Both the position numbers and the translations under genes were made by a program. A stretch of 63,536 nt of DNA, taken from IMG/VR virus record IMGVR_UViG_3300033153_003999, positions 1 to 63,536 of that record; one strand, written 5' to 3'. This DNA is from a virus. Of this stretch, positions 33,432-43,600 are shown one piece after another (the stretch's first letter is position 1; the number at the start of each line of letters is the position of its first letter). Below the pieces are notes generated by a model. That model was not told the DNA's origin. It searched no databases and saw only the letters and a list, made by a program, of their open reading frames with translations.

Positions 33432-34283
33432 ATGACTGATAAATTCTTAATTAATAATCGGGCGTTTACGACCCTCAACGGGGCGCATGACGACACGACA
33501 ACCACCATCAATGTTAATCCCGGCGATGGCACATTGTTCCCGTCACCAGGAGCCAATGAACATTTCGCCATTACTATTCAGAAGTCGGATGGTACTGCCG
33601 AGGTTTGTTACTGTACTGGCCGATCTGTTGATGCGCTGACCGTTGTTCGTGGGCAGGAAACTGCTCTTGGCGCTCCTGCGGCACAGACCTATGTTGGCGG
33701 TGAAGCAGTTGAGCTTCGAGTTACGGCAGGGCTGCTAACTGAGTTCAGCCAGAAAACAGTCGCGGAAACGATCTCTGGCGAGAAAGACTTTACCGGCGGG
33801 GTTAAGATAGGCGGGACATTACTTACATCAACTGCCGCCGAGTTGAATAACATCGATGGTGCTACCGGCATGTCGTCTACCGGTAATAAAATTGATGCCA
33901 TTGATACCGGTACGTTGGCTGTGTGGCAACAGACTGCCGCACCAACGGGCTGGACGAAAGAAACCACTCACAACGATAAATCGCTTCGTGTCGTTAGCGG
34001 GGCAGCTGGATCAGGTGGTGCAACTGCATTTAATAGTGTGTTTGGCTCTGGTAAAGTGGTTGGTGCCCGGTCATTGTCAGTTGCACAATTGGCGGCACAT
34101 ACTCACGCTATTTTAGTTCGTACCACTTCTGACAGTAGTACTTCTGTTGCTATACAGGATTTGTATAATACAGCATGGTCTACTTCTTATAGTGGAAGTC
34201 AGGGTAGCGGCAATACCCATGACCATACTCTGTCTCTTGATCTGCAATATGTCGATTTAATTATCGCCTCGAAGGACGCTTAA
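33432..34283 (+). CDS. Tail fibre protein
   Basis: A 283-residue protein: N-terminal INNRAFTTLNGAHDDTTTTI, a repetitive DFTGGVKIGGTLLTSTAAEL middle (typical of fibre shafts), and a collar-like C terminus with AAHTHAI and NTHDHTLSLD, whose HxH motifs bind iron in related fibres. It would contact the host receptor. Confidence 0.75.
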   Translation: MTDKFLINNRAFTTLNGAHDDTTTTINVNPGDGTLFPSPGANEHFAITIQKSDGTAEVCYCTGRSVDALTVVRGQETALGAPAAQTYVGGEAVELRVTAGLLTEFSQKTVAETISGEKDFTGGVKIGGTLLTSTAAELNNIDGATGMSSTGNKIDAIDTGTLAVWQQTAAPTGWTKETTHNDKSLRVVSGAAGSGGATAFNSVFGSGKVVGARSLSVAQLAAHTHAILVRTTSDSSTSVAIQDLYNTAWSTSYSGSQGSGNTHDHTLSLDLQYVDLIIASKDA

Positions 34284-34284
34284 T

Positions 34285-34716
34285 ATGAAAATTACAATTA
34301 TTCCAGAAGATGACATGGTAACAATTGATGGTGAAAGTCGTGCCGTTGATTGTTCTTCTTTACCGCCGAATATCCACGCCGTTCAATATGATTCTGTAGC
34401 CGAAGAAGGCATGATTGAACTGAAAAATGTTGATGCTGTAACCAAGCATTTTGAGCGTCCCATTAAAAATGCGGGTCAGTTTCAATTATTTCAAAGCATG
34501 GTCGCTGCCTGGGAGACAACAACTCTTGAAACTCCTCCCTCTCCAGCCAAAAATCCTTCCAAGGATGTTAATTTGGGTAATGCCGAAGCTCAATATATTT
34601 CCAATCCGGTTGTTCGCGGGATAGTTATGTATATAGCGAAGAAAGAAGGGCGGCCAACGCTGGATGTCTGGAGTGACATCAAAGACGAAATTTCAACCTG
34701 GGTTGACACGGTGTAA
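34285..34716 (+). CDS. Tail fibre-associated or chaperone-like protein
   Basis: A 143-residue protein. The first 80 residues (VHAVQYDSVAEEGMIE-like region, DGESRAVDCSSLP) match the DUF4376/fibre assembly type; the rest has a Pro-rich linker and a helical end. Lies directly after the fibre gene. Confidence 0.6.
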   Translation: MKITIIPEDDMVTIDGESRAVDCSSLPPNIHAVQYDSVAEEGMIELKNVDAVTKHFERPIKNAGQFQLFQSMVAAWETTTLETPPSPAKNPSKDVNLGNAEAQYISNPVVRGIVMYIAKKEGRPTLDVWSDIKDEISTWVDTV

Positions 34717-34718
34717 AT

Positions 34719-35024
34719 ATGAAAAGAGTAATAGGGCAATGCCCGTTGGGCAGTAAGTGTGAAGAAGCGGGCGAAGTAAATGGCGAGCAAGTGCTTATTG
34801 TTTGCCCATGGTACATACAATTGCGTGGTAAAAATCCGCAATCCACAGAGGAGATAGACGAGTTTGGATGCGCAATATCTTGGGGGCCAGTTCTAACGAT
34901 TGAGAATACTCAAATGCAGCGCCAGACCGGTGCAGCAGTTGAGTCTTTGCGAAACAATATTGTTAAAGAAAGCCAGCGGCTTTCCAGTAAAGGTGGGCCT
35001 AAAAAGGAAATTGTTTCTGGCTAA
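34719..35024 (+). CDS. Small Cys-containing protein
   Basis: A 101-residue protein with QCPLGSKCEEAGE, VCPWYIQLRGKNP and DEFGCAISWGP; four cysteines may bind metal. Not recognised; a short helical tail follows. Confidence 0.6.
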   Translation: MKRVIGQCPLGSKCEEAGEVNGEQVLIVCPWYIQLRGKNPQSTEEIDEFGCAISWGPVLTIENTQMQRQTGAAVESLRNNIVKESQRLSSKGGPKKEIVSG

Positions 35025-35055
35025 TAACAGTTAACAATCAAACAAGGATAATTTT

Positions 35056-35292
35056 ATGGGTGGGAAAAAATACGATGGCCCTGAACGGAGGCATTATCAT
35101 GAAATCCCGGACGAATTCATTGAAATTATTGCCGAACGAGCGGCAGACAAAGCCGCCGACAAAGCCGCCGATAAAGTTTTCAACAAAATCTACCAAGAAG
35201 TCGGCCGTAGTGTCCTTAGAAAGCTGGCTTGGGCAGTCGGTATTACGGTTATTGCTATAGCGGTCTGGTTCACTGACGGGAAGATAGGATGA
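35056..35292 (+). CDS. Small tail-anchored membrane protein
   Basis: A 78-residue protein with three AADK repeats (about residues 30-41), then a helix and a transmembrane segment (LAWAVGITVIAIAVWF). In the lysis region. It could be an additional holin or antiholin. Confidence 0.6.
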   Translation: MGGKKYDGPERRHYHEIPDEFIEIIAERAADKAADKAADKVFNKIYQEVGRSVLRKLAWAVGITVIAIAVWFTDGKIG

Positions 35293-35813
35293 TTGAAATC
35301 ATTCCAGATATACTTCCGCTAAAATGCTGGAGTCAGGAAACACTCGATCCCACGAGCATCACTATTCACGCGATCTCGGCACGCAACACCAACAGGGAAG
35401 ATCCATATAACTATGCCTCGATCCGCAAGATACTTGTTGATTACGGATTCAGTGCCCACTTCGGCGGTATGCGTAATGGCAAAATCATTCGCTGGGTGCC
35501 AGAGGATAAGATCGCCTTTCATGCTGGCCGGTCTCGGTTCAGAGACGAGAGCGGTCTCAATGATTCATCGATTGGTATTGAGATCTTTGGCATGGACGAT
35601 ACCCCGTTTGAGGACATTCAATACCACTCTGCCGCACAGCTGGTGGCCGAACTCATGCAAAGGTACAACATGAAATCAGATGTCTGCCGGATGCACAGCG
35701 AAGTCTCGAGCCACTTGGTTCGCAAGGACCCAAAATGGGATCCCGGTCTGTATTTCGACTGGGTTTACTTCGGTTACTTGGTAATGACATACAGGATGAA
35801 ATTGGCGGCATAA
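35289..35813 (+). CDS. Endolysin, N-acetylmuramoyl-L-alanine amidase
   Basis: A 174-residue Amidase_2-type enzyme. Zinc ligands fit H27 (TIHAIS), H136 (MHSEVS) and the KDPKWDPG region (D151); also AHFGGMRNGKIIRWVPED and SIGIEIFG. It cleaves the amide between muramic acid and L-alanine in peptidoglycan. No signal peptide, so it needs the holin next door. Confidence 0.9.
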   Translation: MIEIIPDILPLKCWSQETLDPTSITIHAISARNTNREDPYNYASIRKILVDYGFSAHFGGMRNGKIIRWVPEDKIAFHAGRSRFRDESGLNDSSIGIEIFGMDDTPFEDIQYHSAAQLVAELMQRYNMKSDVCRMHSEVSSHLVRKDPKWDPGLYFDWVYFGYLVMTYRMKLAA

Positions 35814-36028
35814 TGGATCCTAAAAAATTAGATGAATGGCGGATAGTCCCGCGCCTGATGGTCATCCTTTATGGTTGCCTGATGTGGTCTGTCACATACT
35901 GGTTCATGGGTCTCGTTGCTCCAACCAATTCACAAGCTGCTTTCGTGTCTACGATTGTTGGTGCTGCTAGCATGATCTTCGGTTTCTATGTGAACAGCGG
36001 TAATAAAGGTGGTGGTAACGGGCCATGA
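35813..36028 (+). CDS. Holin
   Basis: A 71-residue protein with two transmembrane helices (LMVILYGCLMWSVTYWFMGL and AAFVSTIVGAASMIFGFYV) and a short charged N terminus, the class II holin layout. TAATG overlap with the endolysin gene. It would permeabilise the inner membrane at lysis time. Confidence 0.75.
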   Translation: MDPKKLDEWRIVPRLMVILYGCLMWSVTYWFMGLVAPTNSQAAFVSTIVGAASMIFGFYVNSGNKGGGNGP

Positions 36029-36159
36029 AGGACATTCCAAAATACCTGTTCTATGCCTTCGTTGTCGCCATGATGGCCTATGGATTTCAAGCCGGCTGGT
36101 TCAAACAATTCGGCGGCAAACTCAGTAAAGACTCGATAGAGATTGGAGTAAAAAGATGA
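36025..36159 (+). CDS. 44-residue membrane protein in lysis cassette
   Basis: One transmembrane helix (LFYAFVVAMMAYGFQAGWF) and a charged tail; overlaps the holin and Rz genes. Possible antiholin or accessory lysis factor. Confidence 0.5.
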   Translation: MKDIPKYLFYAFVVAMMAYGFQAGWFKQFGGKLSKDSIEIGVKR

Positions 36160-36494
36160 TCGGCGCCCTATTTTCAAAATTCAAGATCTATATTATTGCT
36201 GCCGCGATTGTTGGTGCTTTTGCCGGTGGCGTCACTGTGACCAACTGGTATCACAAGGCACAGAAGGCGTCTGCCCTGGAGAAGGTAATCAAGAAGCACG
36301 GCGCCGAAGTGGGGCGACTGGAGGCTGTGATTGCCGTATCCGCTACCGAAAAGAAAGGGATTAAATTGAAATTCCGCAACCTGAACAAGAGGCTCACCAA
36401 TGTTAAAGCTACCTGCTCTATTCCTTACGATAGTGATGTTATCCGCGTGTGGGACGACTCCGGTAACTGGGCCGGTGGAGCAAAAACCGATTAG
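36156..36494 (+). CDS. Rz-like inner-membrane spanin
   Basis: A 112-residue protein with an N-terminal membrane anchor (IYIIAAAIVGAFAGGVTVT) and a periplasmic coiled coil (ALEKVIKKHGAEVGRLEAVI). Typical i-spanin. The outer-membrane partner starts inside its 3' end. Confidence 0.8.
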   Translation: MIGALFSKFKIYIIAAAIVGAFAGGVTVTNWYHKAQKASALEKVIKKHGAEVGRLEAVIAVSATEKKGIKLKFRNLNKRLTNVKATCSIPYDSDVIRVWDDSGNWAGGAKTD

Positions 36495-36654
36495 CTGTAT
36501 GGACGAGTGCATCAAGCCGGCGCCGCTCCCGAAAAAGCCGTTTATTACTGAAAAGGATCTGACCTCCAACCACAAAGATGCGATGGAGGATTATCAGGTG
36601 TGCGCTACCGACAAAAAATGCTTGGTTGACTGGATCAATAAGAGGGACAGGTAG
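36400..36654 (+). CDS. Rz1-like outer-membrane spanin lipoprotein
   Basis: An 84-residue frame beginning 95 bases inside Rz, in another reading frame. It has a lipoprotein signal with lipobox LSAC, Pro-rich patches and a short helix. It would span to Rz and fuse the membranes for lysis. The embedded arrangement is known for Rz/Rz1. Confidence 0.8.
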   Translation: MLKLPALFLTIVMLSACGTTPVTGPVEQKPISCMDECIKPAPLPKKPFITEKDLTSNHKDAMEDYQVCATDKKCLVDWINKRDR

Positions 36655-38694
36655 TTGCCAACAATAGACATCACATCCTTTCGCGGTATTCGGCCAAGAG
36701 CCAGCTCAAGACATATTAAAAATGAACAGGCACAAATAGCGCAAAATTGTCGCATTACTTCCGGTGCCGTAGAGGCATGGCGTAATAAAAAACTTATTTC
36801 CACTCTTACCCTTGCTGGTGAGATTAAGACGATCTACCAGTTTCCTGATGGAAAATGGCTACAGTGGAATGAGGAAGTTGATGTTGTTGAGGCGCCTGTT
36901 GCTGGCGACACGACAGATCGTATTTATTTCACCGGTCTGGATAAACCGAGGGTAACAAACAGCACGCTTGTTGATGTCAGTGCTCCTACGACCGGATCTA
37001 TTACTGGCGCCAGTAAGGCCAGCCCTTGTGTAATTACTGACGTGGCTCACGGCCTATCATCCGGAATGTTTGTCGATATTGCCGGCGTTGGTGGCATGGT
37101 TGAGCTGAACGATCTTCGTTACAAGATCACTGTAATTGATGCCGACTCTTTCTCTCTGGATGGTATCGATAGCACGACGTTCACCACTTATACTTCTGGC
37201 GGTACCTGGACTCGTGTCGAGAATATTTATCCAGAAGATTCCTACGTTGTTGGTGTCCCTGCTCCTGTGACTGCTCCAACAGCAGCTTTAGTTAGCACAC
37301 ATACTACCCCTGAAAATACGGCCTACGTTTATACCTATGTGAACGCGTGGGGAGAAGAAGGCCCGCCTTCGCCGGCATCAAACATTGTGTTGGCTGATTT
37401 TTCTACCGGTTCGGTGGATCTCACGACCATGGATGCGGCCCCCGCTGATTATCTGGATTATGTCCCGATAACAAAATGGCGCATTTATCGTGTGGCAACT
37501 GGCACGGCTGGCGCCGATTATCAATTCGTGGCTGAGGTCACGATTAACGTCAGCAGTCCGCAATATAATGACGCCATTCTGACTGCCAACCTGGGCGAGA
37601 TTCTTTCGACCACGGATTATGATGTTCCGCCTGCCGGCCTCATGGGCATAAAGTCTATGGCGAACGGTATCGTTGCCGGCTTTACCGGGAACACAATCTA
37701 TTTCTGTGAACCATTCCTGCCGTATGCGTGGCCTGACAAGTACACGCTGGTAACCGATTTCGAGATCGTCGGCCTCGGTACGTTTGGTAATTCGCTTGTT
37801 ATTACGACTGAGGGGCCACCTTATTTAGCAACCGGTACTTCTCCTGATGCCATGAGCATGGATAAGTTGCCTCACCCGCAACCCTGTATCCAGAAGCGCG
37901 GCATAGTCGATGTCCAGGGCGGGGTGCTTTATCCAACATCAAATGGCCTGTTCTTTATCGGTGATGGTGGCGCACGACTGGCCACTGAGAAATATTATAC
38001 TCGTCGTGAATGGCAGGACATGGCGCCCAATACCATGGTCGCCATCTGGTATGACAACCGGTATTTTGCCTATCTTCCCACCGAACAGTATGTGCTTGAG
38101 TATCAGCCTCAAGAAGATGAATTAACCACCATCAACATGAATGGTGCCGTAACAGCTTTTTACCTAGATCAAATAAGCGATTATCTATATTTCTGCCAGC
38201 AAGAAAACGGTGACAACGATATATATCAATTTGCGGCAGAAGCTACGCGCATGACTTTTCTCTGGCGCTCAAAGAAATTTGAAATGCCAATGAATTTGAC
38301 TCTTACTGCTGCGAGAGTGGTGGGAGATTTTGAAGCGGCTTTAACTCAAGACGAACTTGATGCGCTGACAGCGGCGAGAACGACAGCACTTGCCAACAAT
38401 GCTGCAAAAATAGCTGCTGGCACTGTTGGCGGATCAGTCAACTCATTTGCTGTGAATGTTCAGGAAGTGAATGGCGACGATCTTGAGATCGTTCCACCGT
38501 TACCAGAGGATACGAAGTATTCTTTCCATTTAATCGTGGATGGCGTAAGCAGATATGATGGTTACTTTACTGATAACGAGCCAATGAGATTGCCGGCTGG
38601 CTATCGTGGTCGAACTGTTGAAATTGAAGTTGATGGCAGCTTTCCGCTGCATAGAGTAATTTTAGGAACATCGGTTCAGGACGTGATGCGATGA
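36655..38694 (+). CDS. Large tail protein (beta-rich)
   Basis: A 679-residue protein starting with TTG right after the Rz1 stop. N terminus TSFRGIRPRASSRHIKNEQA is typical of a podophage tail protein family; an FCCH-like module (HGLSSGMFVDIAGVGG, residues about 130-180) and a fibronectin-like segment follow. Presumably part of the tail tube or distal tail. Confidence 0.65.
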   Translation: MPTIDITSFRGIRPRASSRHIKNEQAQIAQNCRITSGAVEAWRNKKLISTLTLAGEIKTIYQFPDGKWLQWNEEVDVVEAPVAGDTTDRIYFTGLDKPRVTNSTLVDVSAPTTGSITGASKASPCVITDVAHGLSSGMFVDIAGVGGMVELNDLRYKITVIDADSFSLDGIDSTTFTTYTSGGTWTRVENIYPEDSYVVGVPAPVTAPTAALVSTHTTPENTAYVYTYVNAWGEEGPPSPASNIVLADFSTGSVDLTTMDAAPADYLDYVPITKWRIYRVATGTAGADYQFVAEVTINVSSPQYNDAILTANLGEILSTTDYDVPPAGLMGIKSMANGIVAGFTGNTIYFCEPFLPYAWPDKYTLVTDFEIVGLGTFGNSLVITTEGPPYLATGTSPDAMSMDKLPHPQPCIQKRGIVDVQGGVLYPTSNGLFFIGDGGARLATEKYYTRREWQDMAPNTMVAIWYDNRYFAYLPTEQYVLEYQPQEDELTTINMNGAVTAFYLDQISDYLYFCQQENGDNDIYQFAAEATRMTFLWRSKKFEMPMNLTLTAARVVGDFEAALTQDELDALTAARTTALANNAAKIAAGTVGGSVNSFAVNVQEVNGDDLEIVPPLPEDTKYSFHLIVDGVSRYDGYFTDNEPMRLPAGYRGRTVEIEVDGSFPLHRVILGTSVQDVMR

Positions 38695-38876
38695 GATCCA
38701 TTCCATCGATTGATTTAACTGCCCCGGCATGGTTTCGCAGCTGGGCTCTTGCTGTTAAGGAAATGCTGGAGACACGTGAGAACACGATCCCGAACGGTGA
38801 CATCAGGAAAAAGACTGTTACCTATCAAGAACTAATTGACCTTGGCCTTATTACCAAGGATGACCTGCCCTCTTAG
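38691..38876 (+). CDS. Small virion-associated protein
   Basis: A 61-residue protein starting at an ATGA overlap. PSIDLTAPAWFRSWALAVKE and a helical tail. Common as a small ORF between tail and ejection genes. Unknown role. Confidence 0.6.
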   Translation: MRSIPSIDLTAPAWFRSWALAVKEMLETRENTIPNGDIRKKTVTYQELIDLGLITKDDLPS

Positions 38877-38885
38877 GAGCAAACA

Positions 38886-39671
38886 ATGTTAAAGCCACAC
38901 AATATAATGCGGAAACTGCTTTGCCCCTGGGAGCTGTACCTGTTTCCATTTTGGGGGCAAATTATCGGCAGTGCGCTTAGCGCGCTTGGCAGCGCTGAAT
39001 CAGGACGCAAGGCCGGTGAGGCCCATGCAACCGGAAAAGAGTTCCTGAAAAAATACGAAGGCAATCTCGAGTCAATGAACCAGATTGCTGACACGTGGAT
39101 GAAGCGCTATCAGGATCTCGGTTACGGTGAGATCGAGGAAGGTTTGGCCGAACGCGTACGCGAAGGCCCGGACATAGCCGGTGCTGAAGGCGAGGCCGCT
39201 GCAGACGTGGCCCAGGTCTACGACAAAGAGGCGGGCATGCGTGAGCGCAGGCTCAAACGATACGGTATCGATCCCGGGTCTGGGCGGTTCCGTGGCGGCA
39301 TGCGTGAAATAGGTCTTGACCGGGCCAAGGCTGAAGTCATGGCCAGGAACAAGGCGCGCGAGGAAGCCAAGGATAAAGACTGGTCGCGGAAACTGGCGTT
39401 TACCCAGATGGGTCGCGGCCTGGAAGCTGGCAGCGCAGATCTCTATGGATCCGCCGGCAAGGGTTATCAGGCCATTGGTGACGAATATTCCGGCATGTCC
39501 GGCGATTACGCCAAGAGCGCAGGCCGTGGCATGGCTACGGCGGGCAAATTATTTAGTGGTGCCATGTCCAGCTGGGGTGGCGGTGGTGGTGGTGGCAGTA
39601 CAGCCATACCAGATCCGACGCAGACGCCGGAAGGCATGCAGGCCTTTTATGAAGAAGGCGCGAATCTTTAA
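38886..39671 (+). CDS. Probable internal virion / ejection protein
   Basis: A 261-residue, Ala/Gly/Glu-rich helical protein with a hydrophobic N terminus (FPFWGQIIGSALSALGSAES), coiled-coil middle and Gly-rich end (GGGGGGGS). The layout resembles small ejection proteins of podoviruses that are released into the envelope with DNA. ATG at 38907 or 38886 could start it. Confidence 0.6.
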   Translation: MLKPHNIMRKLLCPWELYLFPFWGQIIGSALSALGSAESGRKAGEAHATGKEFLKKYEGNLESMNQIADTWMKRYQDLGYGEIEEGLAERVREGPDIAGAEGEAAADVAQVYDKEAGMRERRLKRYGIDPGSGRFRGGMREIGLDRAKAEVMARNKAREEAKDKDWSRKLAFTQMGRGLEAGSADLYGSAGKGYQAIGDEYSGMSGDYAKSAGRGMATAGKLFSGAMSSWGGGGGGGSTAIPDPTQTPEGMQAFYEEGANL

Positions 39672-39683
39672 CGGAGACACGAT

Positions 39684-40652
39684 ATGCCAGAGTACGGAAT
39701 AGCGGATACGATGGCCGACCTCGAGGGCGGCGTCCAGGCTGGTCGAGAGCAGACGGCCAGAAATGAGGCGACCGACCAGGCCTTGCAGGGTGGGCGCAAC
39801 AAGCTCGCGCAGGAAGGCATGAAGGAAAGCCTTCAACGTCTTGTCATGGGCGATCCACAGGGCGCCATGGATACCTGGAACAAGACCGGCAAGCAGCGTA
39901 TGTCCGAACCGCCGTCCTACGATAAAGAGACTGGCATGGTGTCATGGCTGGAAGAAGGTGATGACGAGCCTACGCAGGCACCGCTCCGCATGATGGCCTC
40001 CATGGTTGGACTCAAGCTGCCTGAGGGCGGTGAATGGAAGCACGGCTATCGTGGGCAGTATTACAAGAGCGATACCGGTGAGACCCGCGGTATTCCTGCT
40101 CCTGAGAGCGGTGGCGCCGGCCAGCAACGACAGAGCTATAAAGCTGTTACCGACGAACTTGCGCGCCAGATGGGCGGTACCATGGACGCCATGGGCAAGT
40201 GGTCGCTACCTGCCGGTAATCAGGAAAAGTACGGCATGTTTGCGTCGATAGCCCAGCAGATTGAACAACAGGTACCTGGACGTTATCCTCCTGCCCGTAT
40301 TGCTCAGCTGGTGATGAAAGCCGGCAAAGGTTTTATCTCCGAGAAAGAGGCGCTGAAACAGGCCCGCGCTGAGGCAAAGAAGAAGGCCGGCGTGCTTACT
40401 ACCGATAAACAAGATTTCGGCATGCCGCGTGACCAGTGGGCGCAGCAACGTGCAAAAGAGATCATGCAGACTTCCAGACAGGATCTCATGCAGAAGGTCA
40501 TGGGCCAGATGGGCGCCAAACCCAAGGCTAAAGCTAAGGCCGAGAAATTGCCGCCACGCGCCATGAAGCTGCTGAAAGAAGGCAAACAAACCAGATTCCA
40601 GAACGGTCAGGTCTGGACTCTCAAAAACGGTAAAGCCGTAAAGGTTAAATAA
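39684..40652 (+). CDS. Probable internal virion / ejection protein
   Basis: A 322-residue, helical, Gln/Lys/Ala-rich protein without Cys. It precedes the giant protein (TAATGG overlap), so the three genes 38886-52921 look like an ejectosome operon. It ends in a basic tail with a small beta hairpin (TRFQNGQVWTLKNGKAVKVK). Confidence 0.6.
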   Translation: MPEYGIADTMADLEGGVQAGREQTARNEATDQALQGGRNKLAQEGMKESLQRLVMGDPQGAMDTWNKTGKQRMSEPPSYDKETGMVSWLEEGDDEPTQAPLRMMASMVGLKLPEGGEWKHGYRGQYYKSDTGETRGIPAPESGGAGQQRQSYKAVTDELARQMGGTMDAMGKWSLPAGNQEKYGMFASIAQQIEQQVPGRYPPARIAQLVMKAGKGFISEKEALKQARAEAKKKAGVLTTDKQDFGMPRDQWAQQRAKEIMQTSRQDLMQKVMGQMGAKPKAKAKAEKLPPRAMKLLKEGKQTRFQNGQVWTLKNGKAVKVK

Positions 40653-43600
40653 TGGCGCAAGATCCATGGGCAGTTGTTACCGATGAGGGGCAAGACGATC
40701 CATGGGCTGTGGTCGTAGAAGAGAAGCCTGCCGCCGAACCCCTATCTCTATCCTTCGATCAAGGCGAAGCCGTCACCCCTGCCGGTGAAGAAAAGGTACC
40801 GTTTGGTGTCGTCCCCACTGGCTACAAAGAAGAAGTCCCCTATCTCCCGTCTGGCGAGACCATTGGAAAGGTGATCTCGACTGAAGGCGACCCCATCGGC
40901 ACCACCATCCAGAAGTCACTCACCCAAATTCCTCCACTATTACAGGCCACGGCTGGCGGCCAACTCCAAGCCCTTGGCGAGGACGTTCCCGATATTGAGC
41001 GCCTGACCGCGATTGATGTTGCTGGTGATGGAGACGAGTTCGAGATCCCTGACTATTTGCAAGACAAGCCTTCCGTAGATGCGGCTGAGTTGCTGCGCGA
41101 GACCGGCAGAAAGACCTATATGGCCGGGATGAAGGAAGCAGGGCGTCGAGCTCCAAACGTGCCGGAGGGGTCGTTCAAAAAATATGTTGCTGACGTGACG
41201 GTTGCGACAGGCCTTATGTTGCCTTCGCTCGCGGCCGGCGTTGTCACCAAGAACCCTAACGTGGCGCTGGCCGTCATGTATCCGCAGGTAGCAGGGCAGG
41301 AATACGGTCGCCAGCGGGCTGAAGGCCAAGACCGTGACGTTGCCCATGCCAGAGCCCTGGTTATCTCGTTATCAGAGATCGTCACCGAAAAGCTGCCGTT
41401 CGACCAGTTTATTAAAGGCAAGGGCAAGAACATCCTTGGCCGTATATTTAAGGCCATAGGGCTTGAGGGCGGGCAGGAGTATGTCCAGGCCGGTGTCGAG
41501 GTGTTGGTTGATGAAGGCCTGCTCGAGTGGGATATGCCTGCTGCCGAGGCTCTGAGCAAGATAGGTCAGCTCCTTGCCGACCCTGAGAATCAGAAGAAGA
41601 TGCTGTATCAGGCTCTTGTCGGCGCCGGCATGGGCGGTGTTCTCGGTACCCCCGCTGCCATTGCACAGGGTTTCCAAAAGCCGGGAGAGGCCATACCAGA
41701 TGACGTGGAGCCAATACCGGGCTTTAAGGCCGAGGATTTGTTTGGTGCCGTGGAAGAGGAAGAGGTTGCCCCGGCCCCTGAACTTGAAGCACCTGTTGAC
41801 GAGTGGGCGGAAGAAGAACCGCCAGCTCCGGAAGAGGACTACACCGAGCCAGAGCCCAGCTACGGGATCCCCGAACCAGAGGCAGTGGCGCCGCCAGAGC
41901 CGGAGATCGTGGAGCCAGCTGCAGAGGAGCGTGCTCCAACCATCAAACCGTGGAAGGGTAGAAAGCGGTATGGTATGCAGCCGGTAGACGCGCGCTATGA
42001 CGACCTTCTTGCCGTTGCTGCCAAGAGTGGCGGTATCAATATCGACGCCGCTACCAGCGAGGGCATAGATCCTGCCATCTTGCGAGACCGCTTGGGCGGC
42101 GGCAAGATGCCGGTATTCCGCAAGGAAGGCGGAATGACTATCGATTCCTTGGCTGAAAAACTGGAAGAGCTGGGCTTTATCGATGAACGTGACGCCAATG
42201 CGGCGCTCGATGTTCTGACCGACGCCGTGACCAAGGAGGCTGCTGGCGAACGCGTGTACTCGAATCAGGTCGATGCCGACATGCTGGCCGAGACCAGGAA
42301 AGAGCCGACCCCGGAAGAGGAGGCCTTCGAGCCCACCGACGTTAAGCAGGATCTCGACGATCTCATGGAGCAGGCCCAGGAAGCGGCCACCACGCAGGAG
42401 CAAGAGCTTAGGCTCGAGCGCATATTGTCCCGCGACATCGAGACTCCTGACGCCGAAATGCAGCAGGCTCTCGCCGACTTTATCGACGAGACCCGCACCC
42501 TGGCACCAAAGGCGTCAACTACCGCTATCCCTGAACAGGAAAGCCGTCGTCGTAATATCGCCTACCGGAAAGATCTTGAGCAGTTGACGCCTGACGAAAT
42601 GCGCGAGGCCGTTGCTAAATTGCGCGAGGACGCGACCCGCGATCCCATGACTGGGGCGCGCTCGTTCTCAGCTTTTGAGGATGATGCCGACCTGGGCTGG
42701 GAATATGTTGGCGCTGCCGACATGGACGGCATGGGCTGGTACAACGATAACTGGGGCCATCAGGCCACCAACGATCTGCTTAAATCTGTGGCAGACGCTA
42801 TGAATACAGTGGAAACGGAGCAAGTGCGTTTCTACCGGCTGCATGGTGACGAGTTTGCCGTGCGAGCCACCAGCGAGGAATTTGCCCGGTCTGCACTGGA
42901 AGAGGTACAGAAATTGCTTGCCTCTTCACCCGTGGAAGTGAGCGGGCTCAATGAAAAAGGTGAGCGCCAGACTTTCAAAACGGAAGGATTAGGCATAACC
43001 TACGGTGTAGCGAAGAGCTACGAGGAGGCTGATAGTGAAGCAAATGAATGGAAGCAAAAGCGCCAGCAGCGCGGCAAGCGGGCTGCAAAAGGTAAGGAAC
43101 CTGTTGGTCTGGGCAAAAAGCCTGCCGCCGTTGAAAAACGTCCGCGTGAAGGTATCCCTACCGAAGAAGGCGTAGCCGACACCGAGATCACAAAACAGGT
43201 AGACGCTAAGAAGAAAAAGAAGGTTGTATCAAGGCCGGCACAAAGGAAAGCCAAGGTCTACCAGCCTATTAGTGATGGTGTTCTTACTCACACCAAGCTC
43301 TTTGGCGATAGCTCTGGTGCTAAGTCCTTGAAGTCTCAAAGTTTTAAGTCTCTCAAGAGGGACGAACAACATGTGGTGCTCACGAAGATGAGAGCTGCGT
43401 TTAACGACGACAAGATTTTCAGGGCTGTTATCAATACCATTCCCGTTGATATGATGAACGTCCTCATCGGGAAGAAGTGGTCTACCAAGGATCTCCTCCA
43501 TAACAAGTCTATGCTCACCAATAGGCTTACCGTCTCGCGTAACGTACCGATAACGAAGTCCATAATCAGCGTCATCGATGAGCTTTCTGCCGCGATCGAA

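Noticed and set aside
41372-42403. 343-residue minus-strand frame opposite the giant gene
   Set aside because: Leu/Gly/Arg-rich with no domain pattern; a shadow of a codon-biased coding strand, unlike the HNH frame at 43229-43717.
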